Assembly (NCBI RefSeq): GCF_013466425.1
Contig: NZ_CP059165.1
Coordinates: 4,278,001 to 4,342,000, forward strand
Length of the DNA stretch: 64,000 bases
DNA from: Mycobacterium vicinigordonae
GTDB taxonomy: Bacteria > Actinomycetota > Actinomycetes > Mycobacteriales > Mycobacteriaceae
Direction of reading: 5' to 3'
Positions 1 to 7,479 of this stretch are shown one piece after another; the first letter of the stretch is position 1, and every line of letters starts with the position of its first letter. The notes below the pieces were generated by a model. The model made no database searches, was not told where the DNA came from, and saw only the letters and a list, made by a program, of their open reading frames with translations. Position numbers and translations under genes: made by a program.

Positions 1-184
1 CCGGCGAGTTGATGTAGAGGTTGATGTCTTTGTCGGCGTCCTCGGCGGCAAGCAGCAGGATCTGTGCGCACAACCGGTTGGCGACCTCGTCGTTCACCTC
101 CGAACCCAAGAAGATGATGCGCTCGGAGAGCAAGCGCTCATAGACGGAGTCCGTGAGGTTTAGACCCATCGAGTTGGAACGCAT
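1..184 (-). CDS. clpP1: ATP-dependent Clp protease proteolytic subunit 1, N-terminal part (truncated by window edge)
   Basis: Reverse-strand reading from ATG 184 gives 61 residues starting [18 protein letters not shown] and ending INSPG, which matches the N-terminus of mycobacterial ClpP1. ClpP1 pairs with ClpP2 to form the essential tetradecameric protease that works with ClpC1 and ClpX. Only the propeptide/handle region is present; the catalytic Ser-His-Asp residues lie off the left edge. The ATG at 184 has AGAAGG about 9 bases upstream; an in-frame GTG at 193 would add VTD and would resemble the longer annotated M. tuberculosis start, whose first residues are removed by processing. A ClgR-type box lies about 100 bp upstream. 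Confidence 0.93.
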   Translation of the reverse strand, partial: MRSNSMGLNLTDSVYERLLSERIIFLGSEVNDEVANRLCAQILLLAAEDADKDINLYINSP

Positions 185-285
185 GTCAGTCACCCTTCTC
201 AAAGTGGGGACACCTACTTTCTGTGTTGCGTGTTGCACCGACACTAACCAACCAGACCCGTCCTATGACCACCTGAGACGGGCGC

Positions 286-303
286 GTTCGCTTACAGCGT
301 CAT
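286..303 (-). promoter_or_regulatory. ClgR-type activator box upstream of clpP1
   Basis: The plus strand reads GTTCGCTTACAGCGTCAT, an exact fit to the actinobacterial ClgR box GTTCGC-N5-GCG as I remember it. It overlaps the tig stop codon and sits about 100 bp before the clpP1 start. ClgR activates clp protease genes in mycobacteria, so position and sequence agree. Not tested experimentally here. Confidence 0.65.
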
Positions 304-1742
304 GCGGTCGGTGCGTCGGCGTCGGCGTCGCCCGCATCGTCGGCATCCTCGTCAGCCGTGTCGTCGCCGTTCTCGCCACCGTCGATGCCCTCGTGGTCGT
401 GGTCGTGGTCGTGATCGGCCTGGCGTCTGCCGAACAGCTCGCCGGTGTCGATGGCGTTGCCATCGCTGTCGGTGACCGTCGCCTTCTCGACCACGGCGGC
501 AACGGCCAGGCCTCGTCGGACGTCGGCGAACATGGCGGCCAGCTGATTGTTCTCCTGCAGATAGGCGAACAGCTGCTGCGGCTCGATGCCGTACTGCCGC
601 GATGTGAGCACCAGCCGTTCGGTCAGGTCCTCCTGACCAACCTGGACGTCCAGCTCGTCGGCGATGGCGTCGAGCAGCAGCTGACGCTTGACGTTCTTCT
701 CGGCCGCGGCGCGGGTTTCAGCGTCGAACTCTGCGCGCGAAGTACCTTGCTGCTCGAGCACCTCGTTGAACTTGCTCTCGTCGTTGTTCACCCCGCCCAT
801 CGCCGCCTGCAGCGTCTCCTCGATCTGAGAGCGCACCACCGCGTCCGGTACCGGCACGTCGACCTGCTCGAGCAGCGCGTCCAGCGCGGCGTTGCGGATC
901 TGATCGGCCTGCTTGGCCTTCTTGACGTTGCGCACCTGGTCGCCAAGGCTGGCCCGCAGCTCGTCAATGGTGTCGAACTCGCTGGCGAGCTGGGCGAACT
1001 CGTCGTCGGGCTCAGGCAGTTCGCGTTCTTTGATCGACCTGACGGTTACCGTGACCTCGGCATCCTTTCCGGCGTGCTCGCCGGTCGCCAACTGCGCGGT
1101 GAAAACCTTGGACTCGTCGGCGGCCAGCCCGACGAGCGCGTCGTCCAAGCCGGCGATCAACCGACCGGAACCGACCTCGTGGGACAGGCCCTCGGCAGCG
1201 GCGTTCGGCACCTCTTCGCCGTCGACGGTGGCCGATAGGTCGATCGAGACAAAGTCGCCGGTTTGCACCGGGCGGTCAACTCCGGTCAGGGTGCCGAACC
1301 GGGCGCGCAGGGAGTCAAGTTCGGCGTCGACCTCTTCATCGGTGATCTCGATGGGGTCGACCGACACGGTTAGCGCGTCCAGATCGGGAATCTCCAGCTT
1401 GGGACGGACGTCGACCTCGGCGAAAAACTGCAGTTCCTCGCCGTACTCCTTCTTGGTCACCTGGATGTTGGGACGTCCGATCGGCTGCACCTCGGACTCC
1501 GTCAGCGCCTGACCGTAGCGGCTGGGCACCGCGTCCTCGATGACCTGGTCGAGCAGTGCCTCACGGCCGAAGCGCGCCTCGAGCAACCGGGCCGGGGCCT
1601 TGCCGGGCCGGAAACCGGGCAGCCTGACCTGCTTGGCCAGTTCCTTGTAGGCACGCTGGAAGTCGGGTTCGAGTTCGGTGAACGGCACCTCCACGTTGAT
1701 GCGAACCCGGGTGGGGCTCAACTGCTTGACGGTGCTCTTCAC
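300..1742 (-). CDS. tig: Trigger factor (ribosome-associated chaperone and peptidyl-prolyl isomerase)
   Basis: The 480-residue product starts [20 protein letters not shown]. It has the ribosome-binding N-domain with the GFRPGKAPA signature near residues 43-51, a central FKBP-type PPIase domain (about 150-245) and a helical C-terminal chaperone domain. Trigger factor binds nascent chains at the ribosome exit tunnel. The start is GTG 1742, preceded by GAGGAG at 7 bases; the longer open frame runs back through tRNA-Pro and is not real. The tail after about residue 440 is acidic and Asp/His-rich ([10 protein letters not shown]), a low-complexity extension more pronounced than I recall for M. tuberculosis. 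Upstream of clpP1 in the same direction, as in M. tuberculosis (Rv2462c). Confidence 0.97.
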   Translation of the reverse strand: MKSTVKQLSPTRVRINVEVPFTELEPDFQRAYKELAKQVRLPGFRPGKAPARLLEARFGREALLDQVIEDAVPSRYGQALTESEVQPIGRPNIQVTKKEYGEELQFFAEVDVRPKLEIPDLDALTVSVDPIEITDEEVDAELDSLRARFGTLTGVDRPVQTGDFVSIDLSATVDGEEVPNAAAEGLSHEVGSGRLIAGLDDALVGLAADESKVFTAQLATGEHAGKDAEVTVTVRSIKERELPEPDDEFAQLASEFDTIDELRASLGDQVRNVKKAKQADQIRNAALDALLEQVDVPVPDAVVRSQIEETLQAAMGGVNNDESKFNEVLEQQGTSRAEFDAETRAAAEKNVKRQLLLDAIADELDVQVGQEDLTERLVLTSRQYGIEPQQLFAYLQENNQLAAMFADVRRGLAVAAVVEKATVTDSDGNAIDTGELFGRRQADHDHDHDHEGIDGGENGDDTADEDADDAGDADADAPTA

Positions 1743-1795
1743 GGCTTGCTCCTCGATGTGTAGTTCCGGCGCGCGGCTGTCGGCTTGACGGCTGG

Positions 1796-1869
1796 TCGGG
1801 GTGACAGGATTTGAACCTGCGGCCTTCCGCTCCCAAAGCGGATGCGCTACCAAGCTGCGCTACACCCCG
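1796..1869 (-). tRNA. tRNA-Pro (anticodon TGG)
   Basis: The reverse strand folds into a full cloverleaf of 74 nt. The acceptor stem is CGGGGTG/CACCCCG, the anticodon stem TCCGC/GCGGA closes loop TTTGGGA with anticodon TGG, and the T-loop is TTCAAAT. The discriminator is A and CCA is not encoded. It lies just upstream of tig on the same strand. Confidence 0.96.
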
Positions 1870-2012
1870 CGGTGACCTCGCGATCCTACGGCCCTGCGAC
1901 ACCGGACCCGCACCGACCTCCGGGCACCCGAGGACCTCACGGAGCGGTCACATGGATGCGTCGATTAGATTTGATCTGCACCAGCACGTACAGTCTCGCT
2001 CGACTAATACAT

Positions 2013-2083
2013 GCGGGCGTAGCTCAATGGTAGAGCCCTAGTCTTCCAAACTAGCTACGCGGGTTCGATTCCCGTCGCCCGCT
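2013..2083 (+). tRNA. tRNA-Gly (anticodon TCC)
   Basis: A 71-nt cloverleaf with acceptor stem GCGGGCG/CGCCCGC, anticodon stem CTAGT/ACTAG closing CTTCCAA (anticodon TCC), and T-loop TTCGATT. The discriminator is T and CCA is not encoded. It is divergent from tRNA-Pro; the 143-bp spacer holds both promoters, with a possible -10 TACAGT at 1989-1994. Confidence 0.96.
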
Positions 2084-2115
2084 CTGAGCGGCTATTCGCT
2101 CTACAGAAAGGCGCC

Positions 2116-3315
2116 ATGAGCGACGTCGAAAACGTCAGCATTCAAGGCTCATGCGCACCGCAGTTCGCCGGGGTGCGGGATGCCTTCGAGCGCAATTTCG
2201 CGTTGCGCCAGGAGGTCGGCGCCGCGGTCGCCGTCTGGGTAGACGGGCATCTGGTCGTCAACCTGTGGGGCGGATCGGCCGATGCCGCCGGCACCCACCC
2301 GTGGCGGGAAGACACCCTGACCACCGTATTGTCCGGCACCAAGGGCCTGTCCTCGACCTGCGTGCACCAGCTGGCCGACCGCGGGGAACTGGACCTGCAA
2401 GCCCCGGTGGCCCACTACTGGCCCGAGTTCGGTCAGGCCGGCAAAGAGGACATCACGCTGGCCATGGTGATGAGTCACCGCTCCGGAGTGATCGGGCCGC
2501 GTACCCGGCTGACCACCGAGCAACTGCTGGATTGGGATTTCGTCTGCGAGCAGCTGGCCGTCGCCGAGCCGTGGTGGAAACCAGGTACCGCGCAGGGCTA
2601 CCACATGACCACGTTCGGCTTCATCGTCGGCGAGGTGTTCCGTCGGGTCACTGGCGTCACGATCGGGCAGTATCTGCGGACCGAGATCGCCGGACCGATT
2701 GGCGCCGAGGTCTATATCGGGCTGTCGCCCGCTGAACAGCTGCGCTGCGCCGAGCGGGTAAATAAGCCGACCGGTCGCCAGCTGTTGGCCGAGCTGCAGG
2801 CACCGGGTTATCCGACCAGTCTCGACGAGCATCCCAAGGCCGGCATGGCGATCTCGATGGGGTTCCTCGCCGACGACGATCTGGACACCGAGAATCTGCA
2901 GCTGTGGCGTCAGCTCGAGTTCCCGGGGACCAATGGCCAGGTATCGGCGCTAGGGATGGCGACGTTCTACAACGCCTTAGCCCAGGAGAAGCTGCTCAGC
3001 CGCCAGCACATGGAACTGGTTCGTCAATGCCAGGGAGGTTTCGAACCCGATCTGGTGCTGGGACCCCGGGTGGCCGACCATGGCTGGGGCCTGGGCTACA
3101 TGCTCAACCAGCGCTGCATCAACGGACCTAACCCGAAAATGTTCGGGCACGGCGGGCTGGGCGGTTCGTTCGCGTTCGTCGACCTGGAGCACCAGATCGG
3201 CTACGGGTACGTGTCGAACCGGTTCGACGCCAGCAAAGCCAACGCCGACCCGCGCAGCGTCGCGCTGAGCAACGAGGTCTACCGGGCGCTCGGGGTCATT
3301 CCGAGCGACGACTGA
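2116..3315 (+). CDS. lipP: Beta-lactamase-fold esterase/lipase (LipP)
   Basis: The 399-residue protein belongs to the class C beta-lactamase/family VIII esterase fold. The nucleophile motif SxxK is SGTK with Ser73 and Lys76. A Tyr in GYHMT near residue 163 is the likely general base, and HGGLGGS near 343 replaces the third conserved motif. No signal peptide is seen, so it is probably cytoplasmic and acts on ester substrates. The start is ATG 2116 with AAAGG 5-6 bases upstream. It follows tRNA-Gly as Rv2463 does in M. tuberculosis and ends at a strong hairpin. Confidence 0.93.
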   Translation: MSDVENVSIQGSCAPQFAGVRDAFERNFALRQEVGAAVAVWVDGHLVVNLWGGSADAAGTHPWREDTLTTVLSGTKGLSSTCVHQLADRGELDLQAPVAHYWPEFGQAGKEDITLAMVMSHRSGVIGPRTRLTTEQLLDWDFVCEQLAVAEPWWKPGTAQGYHMTTFGFIVGEVFRRVTGVTIGQYLRTEIAGPIGAEVYIGLSPAEQLRCAERVNKPTGRQLLAELQAPGYPTSLDEHPKAGMAISMGFLADDDLDTENLQLWRQLEFPGTNGQVSALGMATFYNALAQEKLLSRQHMELVRQCQGGFEPDLVLGPRVADHGWGLGYMLNQRCINGPNPKMFGHGGLGGSFAFVDLEHQIGYGYVSNRFDASKANADPRSVALSNEVYRALGVIPSDD

Positions 3316-3326
3316 CGACGGAAAAA

Positions 3327-3369
3327 CGCACCCTGCCGGACAATGCCGGTAGGGTGCGACTGATTTTTC
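3327..3369. terminator. Bidirectional intrinsic-like terminator between convergent lipP and nei2
   Basis: The inverted repeat CGCACCCTGCCGG / CCGGTAGGGTGCG (3327-3339 and 3346-3358) has a 6-nt loop and one G-T wobble. It is followed within a few bases by TTTTT at 3364-3368. It lies between convergent genes and the minus-strand side is preceded by AAAAA at 3322-3326, so it could work in both directions. Confidence 0.8.
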
Positions 3370-3430
3370 CTAACGAGGCCTTAAGCGTGATGAAGTTTTC
3401 ATCGCAGCTAGACCTGCTGTGCGATCGATG

Positions 3431-4237
3431 TCACGTCTGGCAGGTCGGACACCAGAATAGGTTCCGGCCCTCCAGCACCGCGGTGCGCACCGTGTAGCCG
3501 CACACCCGGCAGGGATCGCCGGCGCGCCGGTAGACGTAGGTGCGGGGCCGTCCCGGTCCGTACGACGGGGCGCCGTGATCGTGCTCGGGGCGCACCACGA
3601 CGATTTTGCCGCCGCGCAGGCCTACCTTCATCAGGGCGACCAGATCAGTCCATGCGGCCTCGAACTCTTGCTCGGAGATTTTCTGTCCGACCCGGTACGG
3701 GTCAATGTTATGCCGAAACAGCAACTCGCTGCGGTACACATTGCCCACCCCGGCGATAACGCTCTGGTCCATCAGCAATGCACCAATAGGCCTGCGCGAC
3801 TTGCTGATTCGCTTCCACGGCCAGGCCGGGTCGGCGTCGGCGCGCAGCGGGTCGGGACCCAGCCGGGCTACCACGTCGTCAACCTGGCTGACATCCAGGA
3901 GTTCACAAACCGTGGGACCGCGCAGGTCGGTGCCGTGTTCGGCGCCGATCATCCGCATCCGCACCTGACCGACGGGCTCCGGCAGCGTCGCGCCCCCCGA
4001 TCGCTCCCACTCGGTGAAGGTGCCGTAGAGCCCGAGGTGGATGTGCACGACCGGCCCGCCGGCGTAGTGGTGGAACAGGTGCTTACCCCAGGCGCTGGCC
4101 CGGCGCAGCACCCGTCCGTCGACCACCGCGGCCGCGTCCTCGAACCGGCCCTGTGGGCTCGAAACCGCCACCGGGGCACCGGCAAAGCGGCGTTGGTGCA
4201 ACCGGGCCAATCGGTGCAGGGTATGCCCTTCGGGCAC
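3431..4237 (-). CDS. nei2: Endonuclease VIII-like DNA glycosylase (Fpg/Nei family)
   Basis: The 268-residue protein begins M-P-E-G-H, giving the Fpg/Nei catalytic Pro2 and Glu3 after Met removal. Near its C-terminus it has the H2TH region (QSVIAGVGNVYRSE) and a C-terminal zinc finger of CxxC...CxxC type (CRVC and CPTC). It excises oxidised bases and nicks the DNA by beta/delta elimination. The start is GTG 4237, 6 bases after the rpiB stop, so the two genes form an operon. Length matches M. tuberculosis Rv2464c. Confidence 0.95.
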   Translation of the reverse strand: MPEGHTLHRLARLHQRRFAGAPVAVSSPQGRFEDAAAVVDGRVLRRASAWGKHLFHHYAGGPVVHIHLGLYGTFTEWERSGGATLPEPVGQVRMRMIGAEHGTDLRGPTVCELLDVSQVDDVVARLGPDPLRADADPAWPWKRISKSRRPIGALLMDQSVIAGVGNVYRSELLFRHNIDPYRVGQKISEQEFEAAWTDLVALMKVGLRGGKIVVVRPEHDHGAPSYGPGRPRTYVYRRAGDPCRVCGYTVRTAVLEGRNLFWCPTCQT

Positions 4238-4243
4238 GCCGTC

Positions 4244-4732
4244 TCAGTTCCCTGCCCCGGGCACCGGCGGCGCCTGGTGAGTGCGCTCGTACTCAGCGAG
4301 GATGTCAATACGTCGTTGGTGGCGCGGCGCTTCCGACCACGGCGTGGAAACGAAGGCATCGACGATGGCCAGCGCCTCGTCGGTGGTGTGCATGCGTCCG
4401 CCAATGCCGATCAGCTGGGCGTTGTTGTGCTCACGGGCAAGTGACGCCGTCTCGACACTCCACGCCAGCGCGCAGCGGGCCCCAGGGACCTTGTTGGCAG
4501 CAATCTGCTCACCGTTGCCGGAGCCGCCCAGCACGATGCCCAGGCTGCCCGGGTCGGCCACCGTACGGGTCGCCGCGGCGATGCAGAACGCCGGATAGTC
4601 GTCGTCGGCGTCGTAACTGAAGGCACCACAGTCGATCGGCTCGTGCCCCGTCCGCTTCAGGTGCTCGATGATCTGCTGCTTGAGCTCGAAACCGGCGTGG
4701 TCGGACCCCAGGTAGACGCGCATGCCCGACAT
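4244..4732 (-). CDS. rpiB: Ribose-5-phosphate isomerase B
   Basis: The 162-residue product begins MSGMRVYLGSDHAGFELK, the RpiB/LacAB_rpiB signature. Asp-His-Ala-Gly binds the substrate phosphate and GGSGNGEQIAANK carries the catalytic region; the mycobacterial enzyme uses Glu rather than the Cys of E. coli RpiB. It interconverts ribose-5-phosphate and ribulose-5-phosphate in the pentose phosphate pathway. It is close to the length and sequence of M. tuberculosis Rv2465c and is followed at once by nei2. Confidence 0.97.
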   Translation of the reverse strand: MSGMRVYLGSDHAGFELKQQIIEHLKRTGHEPIDCGAFSYDADDDYPAFCIAAATRTVADPGSLGIVLGGSGNGEQIAANKVPGARCALAWSVETASLAREHNNAQLIGIGGRMHTTDEALAIVDAFVSTPWSEAPRHQRRIDILAEYERTHQAPPVPGAGN

Positions 4733-4900
4733 TGTGCACCACGCCTGATTGGCCGGCGGCCACCCGTCTGCCGACCGACGCGAGGTGCTCGTCGGCCCAA
4801 AGGTGAAATCGGCGACGCGCCACCCGCGTGTCGCGACGGGCCATTCACCTTCGCCGCGGCAGACGCGTGGGCGGGCGGCGACGGTGCCGGGCGAGCTGCG

Positions 4901-5512
4901 TCAGTCGAACTGGGGCGGCTCGGTGCGAGTTCGCTTGAGTTCGAAGAAGTGCGGGTACGACGCGAAAATTACCGAGGCATCCCAGAGCTTGCCGGCCTCT
5001 TCCCCGCGTGGGATCCGGGAGAGCACCGGACCGAAGAACGCCACGCCGTTGACGTGGATGGTCGGGGTGCCGACGTCGTCGCCGACGGCGTCCATGCCGG
5101 CGTGGTGACTCTTGCGCAGCGCTTCGTCGTAGTCGTCACTGGTGGCCGCGTCGGCCAGGTCGGCGGGCAGACCGGCGTCGGCGAGCGCCAACTTGATCAC
5201 ATCGTCCAGGTCTTTGTTGCCCTCGTTGTGAATTCGGGTGCCCATCGCGGTGTAAAGCGGGTCCAGCACCTTGGCGCCGTGGGCCTGCTCGGCGGCAATT
5301 GCCACCCGCACTGGCCCCCATGCCTTAACCATCATCTCCCTGTACTGATCAGGCAGCCCTTCTCGATTCTCGTTGAGCACCGCAAGGCTCATGACGTGGA
5401 AATTCACCTCGATGTCGCGGACCTTCTCCACCTCGAGGATCCAGCGGGAGGTAATCCAGCACCACGGACAAAGTGGGTCGAACCAGAAATCTGCGACGTC
5501 CTTGCCGGCCAT
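4901..5512 (-). CDS. DsbA-family mycothiol-dependent reductase (Rv2466c homologue)
   Basis: The 203-residue protein has a thioredoxin-fold DsbA/FrnE architecture. Its active-site CPWC is at Cys15-Cys18 and the cis-Pro region [14 protein letters not shown] is near residue 158. M. tuberculosis Rv2466c is a mycothiol-dependent nitroreductase/oxidoreductase of the oxidative-stress response that activates nitro prodrugs; high sequence likeness supports the same role. There is no signal peptide, so it is cytosolic. The start is ATG 5512 with GGAGAGGA upstream. The gene stands alone between rpiB and the PE_PGRS gene. Confidence 0.92.
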   Translation of the reverse strand: MAGKDVADFWFDPLCPWCWITSRWILEVEKVRDIEVNFHVMSLAVLNENREGLPDQYREMMVKAWGPVRVAIAAEQAHGAKVLDPLYTAMGTRIHNEGNKDLDDVIKLALADAGLPADLADAATSDDYDEALRKSHHAGMDAVGDDVGTPTIHVNGVAFFGPVLSRIPRGEEAGKLWDASVIFASYPHFFELKRTRTEPPQFD

Positions 5513-5613
5513 GCTGCGGTCCTCTCCACGTGGGTCTCGACGGGTAAGTCAGGGACGAAACAATCCGCTCAGACTCAACCGTAACCGCGGCGGAAGTGTT
5601 CCCGCGGCTGAGA

Positions 5614-7341
5614 TCAGCCGGGCTGTCCCGGGGCGCCGTCGTGGCCAGAACCCCCGGTTGCACCGTTGGCGCCCGCCGATGCGGTTCCGCCGCTCCCATA
5701 ACCGCCCGGACCGCCCAATCCACCGGCGCCGCCGGAACCCCCCTGACCGCCGGAACCACCGCCTCCCGAACCACCCGAATGCCCAAACAACCCGCCTGCC
5801 CCACCAGCACCGCCGTCGCCACCATGCCCGCCGTCACCGCCGAGACCGCCGGTTCCACCGTCGCCGCCGACGCCGCCATCGCCCATCGTCGGCACGCGGC
5901 TCCCCTGGCGGCCACCGCTGCCACCGTCGCCGCCGGCACCCCCTACGCCCGCGTCAGCGCCCGTCCCGCCGATACCGCCGCCCCCACCGGCTCCCCCCGC
6001 GCCGCCGTCTCCAATCAGCCAGCCGCCGCGACCGCCGGCTCCCCCATTGCCGCCGTGGCCACCAACCCCGCCGCCGACGCCGTCGCCGCCTCTACCGCCA
6101 GCGCCGCCGTCGCCACCGGTTGCCGTGGAACTGCTCTCCTGGTTTCCGTCGGCAGTGCCTCCGGCGCCGCCGGCACCGCCGGCCGCACCGGTTCCGCCGT
6201 TACCTCCGGCGCCGCCATTACCTCCGGTGACAGCGGACCTGTTGGTAGTGTTCTGAGCGTTGGCGCTGCCGCCGCTGCCACCGGTGCCGCCGACACCACC
6301 CGGGCCACCATTACCTCCTGCGCCCCCGTCTCCGCCCAGCGCGGTTAGTTCTGAGGGTCCACTGGAGGCCGTGGCGCTGCCGCCCGCGCCACCGGAGCCG
6401 CCCATCGCTCCGGTTCCACCATCGCCACCGATACCGCCTTTTCCACCGACGATGCCCTCAACTGTTGTTGTCGACGAGTTGGTGGCCGCTCCACCGTGAC
6501 CACCAACACCGCCGATTTGACCACTCGCGGTGCCGGTTTGGCCTGCAGTCCCCGAAAAGGCGACACCGTTGAGGACGTCGGCGCCCGCACTACCCGGACT
6601 AGCGTGGCTATACGGCGCACCGGCTGGACCGGGGTTAACGCCGGTGGAGCCCATGCCGCCGGCACCGCCGACTCCCCCGTTTCCGCCCATGCCCCAGATA
6701 CCCGCGCTGCCACCGGCGCCTCCGTTGCCGCCGAGCCCTCCGGCGACTCCGATTCCGCCGGCGCCACCGTTGCCGCCGTTACCGACCAGGATGCCGCCGG
6801 CCCCACCGGCTCCGCCGGACATGCCCGCGCCGCCTGCTCCGCCGTTGCCCCCGTTGCCGAATAGTCCCGCCGCACCCCCCGCGCCGCCGGTCTGGCCTGC
6901 CCCACCGGCACCGCCGTTTCCGCCGTTGCCCCACAACAACCCGCCGTCGCCACCGGCCTGGCCGGCTGCGCCGTTTGCGCCGTTGCCGATCAGCGGGCGT
7001 CCCAGCAGCGCCTGGGCGGGCGCGTTCACCGCGTTCAGCGCCTGTTGCATCGGCGACACATTGGCTGCCTCCGCCGCCGCGTAGCTGGTGCCGGCACCTT
7101 GCAGCGCACGAACAAACTGGTCATGGAACTCAGTTACTTGGGCACTGAGAGCCTGATACGCGTGACCGTGCGCCGCGAATATCGCAGCTATTCCAGTCGA
7201 CACCTCGTCGGCGCCGGCGGCCAGCAGTCCGGTGGTGGAAGCCGCTGCGGCGGCGCTGGCCGAACTGACACTTGATCCGAGGGCGGCCAGTTCCGAGGAG
7301 GCCGTCACCAATAGTTCCGGCGCCACAATCGTAGAAGACAT
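5614..7341 (-). CDS. PE_PGRS family protein
   Basis: The 575-residue protein starts [20 protein letters not shown], a typical PE domain of about 95 residues. The PE domain ends with YAAAE, a YxxxD/E-type type VII secretion signal. A short linker ([15 protein letters not shown]) is followed by about 430 residues of Gly-Gly-Ala/Gly-Gly-X repeats. PE_PGRS proteins are exported, usually by ESX-5, to the cell surface. The start ATG 7341 has GGAGG about 10 bases upstream; a longer frame adds 19 unconvincing residues. It is divergent from pepN. H37Rv has no PE_PGRS at this position as I recall. Confidence 0.93.
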   Translation of the reverse strand: MSSTIVAPELLVTASSELAALGSSVSSASAAAAASTTGLLAAGADEVSTGIAAIFAAHGHAYQALSAQVTEFHDQFVRALQGAGTSYAAAEAANVSPMQQALNAVNAPAQALLGRPLIGNGANGAAGQAGGDGGLLWGNGGNGGAGGAGQTGGAGGAAGLFGNGGNGGAGGAGMSGGAGGAGGILVGNGGNGGAGGIGVAGGLGGNGGAGGSAGIWGMGGNGGVGGAGGMGSTGVNPGPAGAPYSHASPGSAGADVLNGVAFSGTAGQTGTASGQIGGVGGHGGAATNSSTTTVEGIVGGKGGIGGDGGTGAMGGSGGAGGSATASSGPSELTALGGDGGAGGNGGPGGVGGTGGSGGSANAQNTTNRSAVTGGNGGAGGNGGTGAAGGAGGAGGTADGNQESSSTATGGDGGAGGRGGDGVGGGVGGHGGNGGAGGRGGWLIGDGGAGGAGGGGGIGGTGADAGVGGAGGDGGSGGRQGSRVPTMGDGGVGGDGGTGGLGGDGGHGGDGGAGGAGGLFGHSGGSGGGGSGGQGGSGGAGGLGGPGGYGSGGTASAGANGATGGSGHDGAPGQPG

Positions 7342-7479
7342 TTGCCCGTAACCTCCTGCCGTACTTGCGAGTTGAGGAATCTGGCCAACCCGCCTCAAGT
7401 ACTTGAACTACGAGTCATACCTGCCAAGGGTGGGTGTCTGTGCCGTTTCCACGGTTTTTCATCCGTTTGGAGGAGAGAC

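Noticed and set aside
153..1238. Long plus-strand open frame opposite tig
   Set aside because: It is the antisense shadow of tig in GC-rich DNA, with no family resemblance and the wrong codon-position bias.
5596..7084. Several plus-strand Pro- or Ala-rich open frames
   Set aside because: They are antisense translations of the Gly-Gly-Ala repeats of the PE_PGRS gene.
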